DNA of 23,615 nt from Bacteriovoracaceae bacterium (lineage in GTDB: Bacteria; Bdellovibrionota; Bacteriovoracia; Bacteriovoracales; Bacteriovoracaceae). This document shows positions 7,588 to 15,864 of the stretch, piece after piece (the stretch's first letter is position 1; each line of letters begins with the position of its first letter). Under the pieces are notes generated by a model. It did not search any database, was not told the origin of the DNA, and worked only from the letters and a program-made list of their open reading frames with translations. The stretch spans positions 1-23,615 of the forward strand of contig JAGOVR010000011.1 of the NCBI GenBank assembly GCA_018060635.1. Reading direction: 5' to 3'. Position numbers and translations under genes: made by a program.

Positions 7588-7614
7588 GTAAATTATTTTT
7601 TTTAAATTTGGGCC

Positions 7615-7644
7615 TTGACACCTGCTTGTGAAATGGCCGATAAA
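7615..7644 (+). promoter_or_regulatory. Probable sigma70 promoter for mglA
   Basis: A perfect -35 box TTGACA (7615-7620) lies 18 bases before GATAAA (7639-7644), a four-of-six match to the -10 consensus. It is in the only sizeable gap upstream of mglA and could also feed the DksA-type gene and the start of the dcw cluster, since no other clear promoter was seen before rsmH. Confidence 0.5.
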
Positions 7645-7674
7645 GCTCGATAACTCATTTGAGGTTAAATAAAA

Positions 7675-8265
7675 ATGTCGTTTGTTAATTATCAAACACG
7701 AGAGATCAATTGCAAGATTGTATATTACGGTCCTGCTTTGGGTGGTAAGACAACAAACATTAAGTATGTCTATGAAAAAACCAGTGGTGCAATAAAAGGT
7801 AAGATGGTTTCTTTAAACACAGAACAAGAGCGCACACTTTTTTTTGATTTCCTTCCTTTGGATTTAGGAGAAATTCGCGGTTTTAAAACTAGATTTCATC
7901 TCTACACAGTTCCAGGCCAATCTTTTTATGAGGCAACACGTAAGCTTCTTTTGAGAGGAGTAGATGGCATTATTTTTGTGGTGGATTCTCAATTAGAAAG
8001 GTTTGAAGAAAATTTAAAACTTATGCAGGATCTAGAACAAAATTTAAAAGAGCAAGGTTACGATATTTCAAAAATTCCTATGGTGATTCAGTGGAATAAG
8101 CGTGATGCCCCAAATGTTTCTTCTTTAGAAGATCTAAGTGCTCGCTTAAATACTCGCAAATTACCAGAGATAGAGGCTGTGGCAATCAAGGGGGAAGGAG
8201 TTTTTGAAACATTAAAGCTTGTCAGTAAGCAAGTCTTGCTTAACATAAAGGGTAGATTCCATTAA
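7675..8265 (+). CDS. mglA: MglA-type small Ras-like GTPase
   Basis: MglA proteins are bacterial Ras-like switches that set cell polarity and, in Myxococcus and relatives, motility. The 196 residues match the family length and the start MSFVNYQTREINCKIVYYG is near-identical to the Myxococcus protein. Visible are the P-loop GPALGGKTT (19-27), Arg53 (the intrinsic arginine finger position of Myxococcus MglA), the switch 2 motif TVPGQ with Thr78 and Gln82, and the guanine-specificity motif NKRD (141-144). All residues needed for GTP binding and hydrolysis seem kept. GAGG lies ten bases before the ATG. No MglB roadblock-domain partner gene is adjacent; the DksA-type gene follows by 23 bases. The role in this organism (gliding, pili or polarity) cannot be read from sequence. 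Confidence 0.93.
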   Translation: MSFVNYQTREINCKIVYYGPALGGKTTNIKYVYEKTSGAIKGKMVSLNTEQERTLFFDFLPLDLGEIRGFKTRFHLYTVPGQSFYEATRKLLLRGVDGIIFVVDSQLERFEENLKLMQDLEQNLKEQGYDISKIPMVIQWNKRDAPNVSSLEDLSARLNTRKLPEIEAVAIKGEGVFETLKLVSKQVLLNIKGRFH

Positions 8266-8288
8266 TTTTTTTCAGGGAGAGAATTTTT

Positions 8289-8723
8289 ATGGCAAAAAAA
8301 GCCACGGGATTAACAAAAAAAGAATTTGATACTTTGGTGGAAAAATTAGAAGCAGAAAAAATAAAGTTGATGACAAGCCAATCGTTAAAAGTAGATGAAT
8401 TTAATATTCAAACAGAAGATCGTAGTGATCAAGTAGATCAAGCCAATGCTGACTTTTCAGCGGCTTCTCAACTGCGTTTTAAAAATAGAGAAGTATTTTA
8501 TGCTCGTAAAGTGCAGAAAGCTTTAGAGCGAGTTGCGGAAAAAACTTATGGCTTATGTGAAGAATGCGAAGAGCCTATTAAGTTTGAAAGACTTTTAGCA
8601 CGACCAACAGCTGAGCTTTGCATCTCTTGTAAAGAGGATGCAGAAAGAAATGAAGGTAGTAGCTATATGAGAAAGAAATCTAAATCCATGGGTGATTCAA
8701 TCAACCTTGTAAATTATATTTAA
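8289..8723 (+). CDS. DksA/TraR-type C4 zinc-finger protein
   Basis: Members of this family insert a coiled coil into the RNA polymerase secondary channel and, with ppGpp, alter transcription initiation. The 144-residue protein has two predicted helices forming the coiled coil (about 9-95), an acidic tip motif D-x-x-D-x-A at Asp47, Asp50 and Ala52, and a four-cysteine zinc finger with CEEC and CISC separated by a standard linker. The tip motif is the one needed for activity in E. coli DksA, so it may be a functional DksA rather than only a TraR-like relative. A strong AGGGAGAG precedes the ATG. It lies between mglA and rsmH with small gaps, so it probably shares their transcript. Whether it is the only DksA homologue in the genome is unknown. 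Confidence 0.85.
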   Translation: MAKKATGLTKKEFDTLVEKLEAEKIKLMTSQSLKVDEFNIQTEDRSDQVDQANADFSAASQLRFKNREVFYARKVQKALERVAEKTYGLCEECEEPIKFERLLARPTAELCISCKEDAERNEGSSYMRKKSKSMGDSINLVNYI

Positions 8724-8735
8724 TTTTAAAATCGA

Positions 8736-9668
8736 ATGGAATACAACCCGCATTTATCTGTTTTAAAAGATGAATGTTTAGATTTTTTGACCCCTTCTTC
8801 TTTAAATGAAATCTGTTATTTTGCTGATATGACTTTTGGTGCAGGTGGACATAGTTTAGCACTTTTGCAGAAATTTCCTAAAAGTCATGTTATTGCTGTT
8901 GATCAAGATAATGAAGCTTACCAAAATGGTCAGAAACTTATAGCAGAAAAAAATCTTACAAGTCATCTTTCTCTTCTTCATATGAATTTTTTAGATTTTT
9001 CTTTTTCTTCCCTTAATAATTTTCCGCAAGTGAAAGAAAAAGGTGGATTTGCTGGTATTTTGTGTGATTTAGGTGTGTCTTCTCATCATTTTGATTCTGC
9101 CCAAAGAGGTTTTTCTTTTAGACAAGAAGGACTTTTGGATATGCGCATGAATCAATCAAAAGATAAAATAACCGCCGCAGATTTAGTGAATGGTGCTGAT
9201 GAAGAGGAGTTAACCCGTATTTTATATATTTATGGTGAAGAACGATATGCCAAAAAAATTGCTAGAAATATTGTCAATCAGAGGAAAAAATTGCCTTTTA
9301 AAACGACAAAAGATCTAGAAAACTTAGTTTTTCATTCCTATCCAGAAAAAGATCGTCATAGGGGTACGCACCCTGCAACCAGAACTTTTCAGGCCTTACG
9401 TATCGCTGTTAATGAAGAATTAGATGTCTTAGAAAAAAGCATTCCTAAGTTATTTGAAATGTTAGCTCCAGAGGGAAAACTTGCTATTATTAGTTTTCAT
9501 TCGTTGGAAGATCGGATTGTAAAACAAGGCTTTAAAAATCTTAAAAGTTTATTCTCAGAAGAAGTTGAGATATTAACTAAGAAACCTATAATTCCTACAG
9601 AGCAAGAAATTTTAAACAATAATAGGGCAAGAAGTGCTAAGCTAAGAGTTATAAAAAAAGTTAATTAG
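8736..9668 (+). CDS. rsmH: 16S rRNA (cytosine-1402-N4)-methyltransferase RsmH
   Basis: RsmH (MraW) methylates N4 of C1402 in 16S rRNA using S-adenosylmethionine. The 310-residue protein shows the SAM motif DMTFGAGGHS, the acidic motif VIAVDQD, the conserved ILCDLGVSSHHFD, the family signatures RGFSFRQEGLLDMRM and THPATRTFQALRIAVNEEL, and the late ISFHSLEDRIVK. The length and motif order are standard. It is the first gene of the dcw cluster here; the usual upstream neighbour mraZ is missing and a DksA-type gene sits 12 bases before it. No good ribosome-binding site precedes the ATG, but the N-terminus HLSVLKDE fits the family start. Confidence 0.96.
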   Translation: MEYNPHLSVLKDECLDFLTPSSLNEICYFADMTFGAGGHSLALLQKFPKSHVIAVDQDNEAYQNGQKLIAEKNLTSHLSLLHMNFLDFSFSSLNNFPQVKEKGGFAGILCDLGVSSHHFDSAQRGFSFRQEGLLDMRMNQSKDKITAADLVNGADEEELTRILYIYGEERYAKKIARNIVNQRKKLPFKTTKDLENLVFHSYPEKDRHRGTHPATRTFQALRIAVNEELDVLEKSIPKLFEMLAPEGKLAIISFHSLEDRIVKQGFKNLKSLFSEEVEILTKKPIIPTEQEILNNNRARSAKLRVIKKVN

Positions 9669-9685
9669 TTTCCAAGGATGGAAAT

Positions 9686-9997
9686 ATGAAGTTTTTCAAA
9701 AAGTGGCTGAAGCCCACGTTCATTAAGGTATCTCATATTTTTTTTAGTAGTCGTGGTTTACCTTTTCTTATGATTTTTACAGCGCTAGGGGTCTTTTTTG
9801 TGCTTTTTCGTATGAAAGGAGTAGAGCAAGATTATAAACAAAATAATTTAGAATCTAAAATTCATGAAGAAAAAATTTTAGGAAAAGAGTTGAGAGCTAA
9901 AAAAGCGCGTTTAATGTCAGTAAAAAATTTAAGAGAGATTGCAGAGAAAAATGATCTTAAATCTCCTAATCAAGAACAAATTATTGTGATTCCCTAG
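9686..9997 (+). CDS. ftsL: FtsL-like cell division protein
   Basis: The call rests on position (between rsmH and ftsI), size (103 residues) and topology. A basic cytoplasmic tail is followed by one membrane helix (about 24-42, GLPFLMIFTALGVFFVLF) and a charged periplasmic coiled coil ending in SVKNLREIAEKNDLKSP. The last part, with a helix-breaking motif of the type found in FtsL, fits the divisome subunit that forms a complex with FtsQ and FtsB and activates FtsW-FtsI. Sequence identity in this family is always low. A GGATGGAAAT stretch upstream could serve as ribosome-binding site. The stop overlaps the ribosome-binding site of ftsI. Confidence 0.8.
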   Translation: MKFFKKWLKPTFIKVSHIFFSSRGLPFLMIFTALGVFFVLFRMKGVEQDYKQNNLESKIHEEKILGKELRAKKARLMSVKNLREIAEKNDLKSPNQEQIIVIP

Positions 9998-10000
9998 GTG
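9996..10000 (+). promoter_or_regulatory. Ribosome-binding site that fixes the ftsI start
   Basis: AGGTG is followed by ATAAAT and the ATG at 10007. The in-frame GTG at 9998 is part of this site itself and is not a plausible start. The site overlaps the ftsL stop codon. Confidence 0.65.
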
Positions 10001-10006
10001 ATAAAT

Positions 10007-11941
10007 ATGCAAAGAAAAATTAAAGCTAGAATTATTTTTACATTTTTTATTTTTGGACTCCTTTTTTTAGGGGTGTTAGGAAAAGCTTTTTTCTTACAAA
10101 TTTTACGTAGTAAAGATTTAGTGGCTTATTCGGAAAGTCAGTATTTACGTAAAGAAGTGGTTTATCCTAACAGAGGAATTATCTATGATCGTAGTGGCTC
10201 TCCGCTAGCCATCAATATTAGAACCTATAATCTTTATTCCATGCCTAAACTTATTGAAAATCAAAGTGAGGTACTGCGAGTATTAGCTAAAACATTAACA
10301 CCAGAAAAATTTACGAAATTTAAAAAAGCTTTAAACGAAAGGAAAAAGTTTACTTGGATTGATCGGCAAGTTCGTTTAAGTACAGAGCAAGTAAATGAAA
10401 TGAAAAAAATTTCAGGACTTTTTGTTGAACCAGAAATTAGTAGATTCTATCCCAATCAAGAGTTGTCTTCTCAGATGTTAGGTTTCGTAGGAATTGATAA
10501 TAGCGGTTTAGCAGGAGTGGAATATCAATTTAATAATGAACTTAAAGGTAAACCAGTTATTAAAAAATATTTTAGAGATGCCAAAGGCAGACCAGTTAAA
10601 TATGAAACTCAAAATTTTCCTGAAAACGGAATGGATATTCATCTATCGATTGATAAAAATTTACAAGGATTAGCGGAAAAATATTTAAAAGAAGCCGTTT
10701 TGCATCATGAGGCAGATAAGGGTGGAGTGGGAGTTATGGACGCTGAAACAGGCGAGATTTTAGCTATGGCAAATTATCCTACATACAATCCTAGTGAAGT
10801 AAAAAAATCGAGAGAACAAGATAGAAAACTTTCATTTATTACCGACCCTTTTGAACCAGGATCTATCTTTAAAACTTTAACTATTGCTTCGGCACTAGAA
10901 AATAATATTGCCACACCTCAAAGTCGTTATTACTGCGAGAAAGGACAGTTTAGAATTTTTGATTATGTTATTGGTGAAGCAGAAGAGAAGAAAAAATGGG
11001 AATGGATGACGGTTGAAGATATTTTAAAACATAGCTCTAATATTGGAGTGACTAAAATTGCATTCGATCTAAAATATCCAAGGCTTAAGAAAACATTGCA
11101 AAAATTTAGAGTTGGTGAAAAAACAGGGATAGAAATACCAGGAGAATCCAAAGGAATTTTTGATAATAGTGACAAAGTTATTCCTATTCGTCTAAGTAAT
11201 ATAAGTTTTGGTCAAGGAGTTGCTACTACAGCACTACAAATGTTAGCGAGTTATGCAGTTTTTGCTAATGGTGGAAAGTATGTGAGACCTACTATTCTTT
11301 CACAATCCGAAAATACAGAAGAAGTTTTAAGTCGTTTTCCTAGAGAAAATCCTAAAGAGATTATGGCACCAAAAGTAGTTCAAGATATTAATAAAATTTT
11401 AGTTAAAGTTGTAGAAGAAGGAACAGCTCCTAATGCTATTATTCCTTATTTCACCATTGCAGGTAAAACCAGTACGGCGCAAAAACCTTCAGGCTCGGGA
11501 GGGTATGATGGTTATGTTTCAGTTTTTGTGGGTTTCCCCATGAACGTTGAGAAAAAATTTGTGGTTCTGGCTTATGTGGATCATCCTAGAAAGAATGGTT
11601 ACTATGGAAATCAAGCCGCCGCTCCTATTTTTAAACACATTTCTCAATATTTACTATATAAGGATAGAGATTATGGAGAGCTGGCCTCGATTAAAAAAGG
11701 ATTGAAAGAAGAAAGACCTATAGAGATGAAGCAATCAGCGACTAAAGATTTTTTAGTAACACAAGTTCCACGTTTTGTAGGGTTAGACAAAAAAAGTGCT
11801 ACAGAACTTTCTAAAAAGCATAACCTAAGAGTACGCCATAAAGGGTTTGGTATGGTGACGTCACAGTCAGTAGCAGAAGGGATAGATGTCTCTGCTGATT
11901 TAGTTGTAGAATTAAATTATGAACCACCTATCTATGAATAA
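10007..11941 (+). CDS. ftsI: Septal peptidoglycan transpeptidase FtsI (PBP3 type) with C-terminal PASTA domain
   Basis: FtsI cross-links septal peptidoglycan and works with FtsW. The 644-residue protein, counted from the ATG at 10007, has a basic N-terminus, one membrane helix (about 8-28), a penicillin-binding dimerisation domain (GIIYDRSGSPLA at about 50; SSQMLGFVGIDNSGLAGVE), and a transpeptidase domain. The catalytic Ser286 lies in EPGSIFK with Lys289, and the second motif is Ser343-Ser344-Asn345. The third motif is Lys487-Thr488-Ser489 instead of the usual Lys-Ser/Thr-Gly, in the context AGKTSTAQKP. A PASTA domain (about 587-643; VPRFVGLDKKSATEL) closes the protein, as in several Gram-positive and deltaproteobacterial homologues. 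The 3' end overlaps murE by up to 23 bases. The change in the third motif needs attention, but all else looks functional. Confidence 0.94.
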   Translation: MQRKIKARIIFTFFIFGLLFLGVLGKAFFLQILRSKDLVAYSESQYLRKEVVYPNRGIIYDRSGSPLAINIRTYNLYSMPKLIENQSEVLRVLAKTLTPEKFTKFKKALNERKKFTWIDRQVRLSTEQVNEMKKISGLFVEPEISRFYPNQELSSQMLGFVGIDNSGLAGVEYQFNNELKGKPVIKKYFRDAKGRPVKYETQNFPENGMDIHLSIDKNLQGLAEKYLKEAVLHHEADKGGVGVMDAETGEILAMANYPTYNPSEVKKSREQDRKLSFITDPFEPGSIFKTLTIASALENNIATPQSRYYCEKGQFRIFDYVIGEAEEKKKWEWMTVEDILKHSSNIGVTKIAFDLKYPRLKKTLQKFRVGEKTGIEIPGESKGIFDNSDKVIPIRLSNISFGQGVATTALQMLASYAVFANGGKYVRPTILSQSENTEEVLSRFPRENPKEIMAPKVVQDINKILVKVVEEGTAPNAIIPYFTIAGKTSTAQKPSGSGGYDGYVSVFVGFPMNVEKKFVVLAYVDHPRKNGYYGNQAAAPIFKHISQYLLYKDRDYGELASIKKGLKEERPIEMKQSATKDFLVTQVPRFVGLDKKSATELSKKHNLRVRHKGFGMVTSQSVAEGIDVSADLVVELNYEPPIYE

Positions 11942-13328
11942 AAAAAAAGTTAAAGAACTTTTACTCCCGTTTATAGTAGAAGAGAGATGTTCAGATAAAG
12001 GTGAAATTTCTCAAATAGACTGGAAAATTCAGGATTCCACCACATATTCAGCATTGTTTTTTTTCATGGGGAGTCAACCTAAAGAAGCCACTTTTTTTTC
12101 TCAATATAAAGTAGGATTACTTATATTAAATAAAAAAATAGAGAATTTAAGTTCAGATTATATTATTTTAAAAGAAGAATTTTTTTTACAAGCTCAAAAG
12201 ATTCTTCTGGATTTCTTTTATCCCCTTCCTGCTCATTTTAAAATTGTAGGTATTACTGGTTCTAATGGGAAGACAACTACAGCACATTTAGCTATGCAAA
12301 TTGCGACTCAGTGGGGTTATCCTGCAGTGGTAGTGGGAACTTTAGGTGTTTACTCAATATCGCAGATTTTACGTAAAGAGAGTTTGACTACCCCACCTTT
12401 AATTGAATTAAGAAAAATATTTTATGAAATTTGTTCCACGTATCAAGTTTGTTTTTTAGAAGTAAGTAGTCATGCCTTAGAGCAAGAAAGAGTTTTTGGT
12501 TTAGAATTTTCTCAAGGAGCATGGACAAATTTTTCACAAGACCATCTTGATTACCATGAAAGTATGGAAAATTATTTTTTAGCAAAATGTAAAATTTTTT
12601 CTTATCTCGCTAAAGACGCTAAAGTTTTTATTCCACATGAGGAAGTTTTTCTCTATCAAAAGCTATTAGGATTATTTCCATCTAGTATTCAGCAGAGTGA
12701 AAAATTATTTTGTAGTAAAGAAGACATCCCACTCTTTTTTAAAGCAAAATATAATCAAGCAAACTTAGATTTAGCATGGTCTTTAAATAAACAACTTTGG
12801 AAAGAAGCAAAAGTAGTTGATTTAGAAAAATTAAATGCTCCAGCGGGTCGTTTTAAAATAAATAAGATAGGAGAAAAACTAACCATTGTAGATTTTGCCC
12901 ATACTCCTGATGCGATTGCTAATATTTGCCAAGGTGTAAAATCTTCTTTTCCTGATTTTAATATTCATATTGTTTTTGGTTGTGGAGGGGATAGAGATAA
13001 ATCTAAAAGAGCACTGATGGGAAAAGTGGCATTACAATATGCCAGTAAAGTTTATGTGACATCAGATAACCCTCGAGGAGAAGATCCACAGGAAATTATT
13101 AAAGAAATTGTTAAAGGTATGTTGCCAGAAATTGATTCGGGCATAGTAGAGGTTATAGTTGAAAGAAAACAAGCATTAGAAAAGGCTTTCATTAATTTAA
13201 AATCCAGTGATATTTTATTAGTTTTAGGCAAAGGGCATGAAGATTATCAACTGATTAAAGGCATAAAACATCCTTTTAATGATGAGCTTATTTTAAAAGG
13301 ATTAGGAAAAAAATATGGTTTCATCTGA
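11919..13328 (+). CDS. murE: UDP-MurNAc-L-Ala-D-Glu:meso-diaminopimelate ligase MurE
   Basis: MurE adds the third residue of the peptidoglycan stem peptide. The P-loop is TGSNGKTTT (113-121). The middle domain has EVSSHALEQ, the metal-site motif TNFSQDHLDYH and the lysine-containing YFLAKCKIF expected for carbamylation. The C-terminal domain has FAHTPDAI, FGCGGDRDKSKR and DNPR (383-386), the motif that selects meso-diaminopimelate over lysine. KGHEDYQ lies near the end. The N-terminal UDP-binding domain is short and its usual Asp-Ser-Arg reads QDSTTYS. Two starts are possible, ATG at 11919 (overlapping ftsI by 23 bases) and ATG at 11934; neither has a strong ribosome-binding site. At 469 residues it is slightly short for the family. 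Confidence 0.93.
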   Translation: MNHLSMNKKKVKELLLPFIVEERCSDKGEISQIDWKIQDSTTYSALFFFMGSQPKEATFFSQYKVGLLILNKKIENLSSDYIILKEEFFLQAQKILLDFFYPLPAHFKIVGITGSNGKTTTAHLAMQIATQWGYPAVVVGTLGVYSISQILRKESLTTPPLIELRKIFYEICSTYQVCFLEVSSHALEQERVFGLEFSQGAWTNFSQDHLDYHESMENYFLAKCKIFSYLAKDAKVFIPHEEVFLYQKLLGLFPSSIQQSEKLFCSKEDIPLFFKAKYNQANLDLAWSLNKQLWKEAKVVDLEKLNAPAGRFKINKIGEKLTIVDFAHTPDAIANICQGVKSSFPDFNIHIVFGCGGDRDKSKRALMGKVALQYASKVYVTSDNPRGEDPQEIIKEIVKGMLPEIDSGIVEVIVERKQALEKAFINLKSSDILLVLGKGHEDYQLIKGIKHPFNDELILKGLGKKYGFI

Positions 13329-14724
13329 TTTATGGTCTAGATGTTCAGAGATTACTTTTAAGCAGGGTAAATTTCCTAAGGGAGAGTTTTCTGTTTGCAC
13401 TGATAGTCGAGAATTAAAGCAGGGACAATTATTTGTTGCTCTTGCAGGTGAATTTTTTAATGCCTTAGACTTTTTGCCTGCTATTATTGATAAAAAACCT
13501 TCAGCTATTGTTTTTAATCAAAGTGATTTTTCTACAAAAGTACAGCCATTTTTAAAAGAGCAGGATATTTATTTTTTAGGGGTAAAAGATACTCTTTTAT
13601 TTTATCAGGAGTTAGCTTCTCAGCATATTTTGCAATGGCTGGCCGAAAATAAAGAGCGTAAAGTTATTGGGATTGCGGGCTCTAATGGAAAAACTACCAC
13701 CAGACAAATGTTATCTTTTCTCTTAACTTCCATCGCTCCAGACCAGGTTATTTATACAAAAGAGAATTTTAATAATCATATTGGTGTTCCAAAAACTATT
13801 TTTGAAATTAATAAAAAAATAACTCATGCCATTATTGAAATGGGTAGTAATCATCCAGGGGAATTAAAAGTACTTTGTGATATCGCTCACCCTAATTGTG
13901 GTTTAATTACCAATATTGGCAAAGAGCATTTAGAGTTTTTTGGTGATGAAAAAGGGGTCTTTAAAGAGGAAAGAGTTTTATATGATTGCATTATGCAAAA
14001 TACACAAGATCAAGGTTTTTTTATTTTAAATTTAGAGGATAATTATCTAAAAAATCTTCCCATCCAAAAAAATTGTCTGAGTATTTCTAAAGATATTCGC
14101 TCTTCTTTTCAATTTAAATTTCAAGGGAGCTATGCAGAGTTGGAGTTTCAAGGAAGGAAAATACTGATTAAGAATAATTTTCTTATTGGTGAGCATAATT
14201 TTTTTAATATGGCAGTTAGTTATGCTTTAGCTATAACACTTTTTCCTGCTCAAGCAGAGAACTTAGCTCAAGCCATGGCCTTATACAGACCTTCTAAGAA
14301 TAGATCTTTTTTTATACAACAAAAGGAAAAGGCTTATTTTTTGGATGCATATAATGCAAATCCTTCTTCTATGCTAGTTTCCGTAGAAGGCTTTAAGCAG
14401 TGGGTTCTCGCAAAATCTGGAAATTTAGATTCTACCTTTATAGTTGTAGGAGATATGAATGAATTAGGACAACACAGTCCAGCAGAACATGAGTTATTAG
14501 GTTATAAAATAAAAAATCTAGGGTTTCACCATGTGGTTTTCATAGGTCGATTTTCTGCTTTTTTTGCTAAAGGCTTTGCGGCTAAAGTCCTTTCCTATGA
14601 GACAGTCGATCAATTTATAAAAGAAGATTGGGATGTCCTTCACCAGAGGTATAAAGAATTTTTTTTCAAAGCAAGTCGTTCTGTAAAACTAGAAAAATTA
14701 CTAGAAAGATCATTAGACATCTAG
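13315..14724 (+). CDS. murF: UDP-MurNAc-tripeptide:D-alanyl-D-alanine ligase MurF
   Basis: MurF attaches the terminal D-Ala-D-Ala dipeptide. The N-terminal domain carries TDSRELKQGQLFVAL (29-43). The P-loop is GIAGSNGKTTT (119-129 region). The middle domain has IIEMGSNHPGEL, and TNIGKEHLEFFG keeps the metal-binding Glu-His pair. The C-terminal domain has the family signature LDAYNANPSSM and VVGDMNELG. Length 469 is normal. Its ATG overlaps the end of murE by 14 bases and AGGA lies eight bases before it, so translation is coupled. A 47-base gap to mraY contains only an AT-rich stretch with a run of T. Confidence 0.94.
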   Translation: MVSSDLWSRCSEITFKQGKFPKGEFSVCTDSRELKQGQLFVALAGEFFNALDFLPAIIDKKPSAIVFNQSDFSTKVQPFLKEQDIYFLGVKDTLLFYQELASQHILQWLAENKERKVIGIAGSNGKTTTRQMLSFLLTSIAPDQVIYTKENFNNHIGVPKTIFEINKKITHAIIEMGSNHPGELKVLCDIAHPNCGLITNIGKEHLEFFGDEKGVFKEERVLYDCIMQNTQDQGFFILNLEDNYLKNLPIQKNCLSISKDIRSSFQFKFQGSYAELEFQGRKILIKNNFLIGEHNFFNMAVSYALAITLFPAQAENLAQAMALYRPSKNRSFFIQQKEKAYFLDAYNANPSSMLVSVEGFKQWVLAKSGNLDSTFIVVGDMNELGQHSPAEHELLGYKIKNLGFHHVVFIGRFSAFFAKGFAAKVLSYETVDQFIKEDWDVLHQRYKEFFFKASRSVKLEKLLERSLDI

Positions 14725-14771
14725 AAAGATGATAGGTAGCATAAATACAATTTTTTTGTTTAAGGTGTTTT

Positions 14772-15848
14772 ATGCTTTATCATTTGCTCTATCCTCTGTA
14801 TCAAAAGATTTTTCTTTTTAATATTTTTAAGTACATCACTGTTCGTTCTTTTATTGCTTTTTTAGTGGCTTGTTTGGTTTCTATTCTATGGGGTAAAAAA
14901 TTTATAGAATTCATGAAAAAGTTACAATTTGGTCAATATGTAAGAGAAGATGGACCTCAAAGTCACAAAAAAAAATCAGGAACTCCCACTTCAGGGGGAC
15001 TGTTTATATTAGGAAGTATTTTAATTGCAGTTTTTATTACAGGAAATTTTCTTTCTTTACCTGTGTTAGTTACTTTAGGTGTTACTCTTTCTTATACGAT
15101 TTTAGGTTGGTGGGATGATTATTCCAAAGTTGTAAAAAAAAATAGCAAAGGCGTTTCAGCTCGTTCAAAACTTTTTTGGCAATTTTTTGTAGCTCTTTGT
15201 GCGGGCTATATACTTATCCAATTTAATGTTGTGGATACGAAACTTTACGTCCCTTTTTTTAAACAAGCAGTTTTTGACTTTGGTTGGTTTTATATTTTAT
15301 TTATTGCTTTGGTGATTGTTGGATCTAGTAATGCTGTGAATCTTACTGACGGTTTAGATGGTTTAGCCATTGGGCCTATTATGACCAGTGCCATGACCTT
15401 AGGAGTTCTCTCTTATGCGGCTGGTCATGCTGAAATTGCAAATTATTTACATATCCCTTTTATTCACGGAGTAAGTGAACTCATGGTAGTTGCGGCGGCT
15501 ATCATAGGCGCAGGAATAGGTTTTCTTTGGTATAACTCTTACCCCGCTCAAGTCTTTATGGGGGATGTAGGCTCTCTTTCTTTGGGAGGTGCATTAGGTA
15601 CTATTGCTGTGCTTAGTAAAAATGAGATTTTATTTTTCTTTATGGGAGGGGTATTCGTAATTGAAGCTCTTTCCGTGATTATTCAAGTTTTTTATTTTAA
15701 GACTAGAAAAAAAAGAGTATTCAGAATGGCACCTATTCATCATCATTTTGAGCTTATGGGGTGGCCTGAACCTAAAGTGATCGTAAGATTTTGGATTATT
15801 AGTATTTTACTTGCCATATGTGCACTAGCAACTTTGAAACTGAGATAG
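14772..15848 (+). CDS. mraY: Phospho-N-acetylmuramoyl-pentapeptide-transferase MraY
   Basis: MraY transfers phospho-MurNAc-pentapeptide to undecaprenyl phosphate to make lipid I at the inner face of the inner membrane. The 358-residue length and about ten membrane helices match the family. Conserved polar motifs are seen in order: VREDGPQSHKKKSGTPTSGG, the double aspartate in GWWDDYSK, NAVNLTDGLDGLA, the third catalytic aspartate in MGDVGSLSLG, and the triple histidine in APIHHHFELMGW. AGGTG upstream is a reasonable ribosome-binding site for the ATG. It is placed between murF and murD as in most dcw clusters. Confidence 0.97.
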   Translation: MLYHLLYPLYQKIFLFNIFKYITVRSFIAFLVACLVSILWGKKFIEFMKKLQFGQYVREDGPQSHKKKSGTPTSGGLFILGSILIAVFITGNFLSLPVLVTLGVTLSYTILGWWDDYSKVVKKNSKGVSARSKLFWQFFVALCAGYILIQFNVVDTKLYVPFFKQAVFDFGWFYILFIALVIVGSSNAVNLTDGLDGLAIGPIMTSAMTLGVLSYAAGHAEIANYLHIPFIHGVSELMVVAAAIIGAGIGFLWYNSYPAQVFMGDVGSLSLGGALGTIAVLSKNEILFFFMGGVFVIEALSVIIQVFYFKTRKKRVFRMAPIHHHFELMGWPEPKVIVRFWIISILLAICALATLKLR

Positions 15849-15864
15849 AGAGGGAGTTATTGAT

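Noticed and set aside
10963..11175. Minus-strand open frame inside ftsI
   Set aside because: It is short, antisense to the transpeptidase domain and without recognisable features.
11940..11948. Nine-A run near the start of murE as a second slippage site
   Set aside because: It is at the extreme N-terminus, where slippage would simply abort the protein, and such runs are expected in this AT-rich genome.
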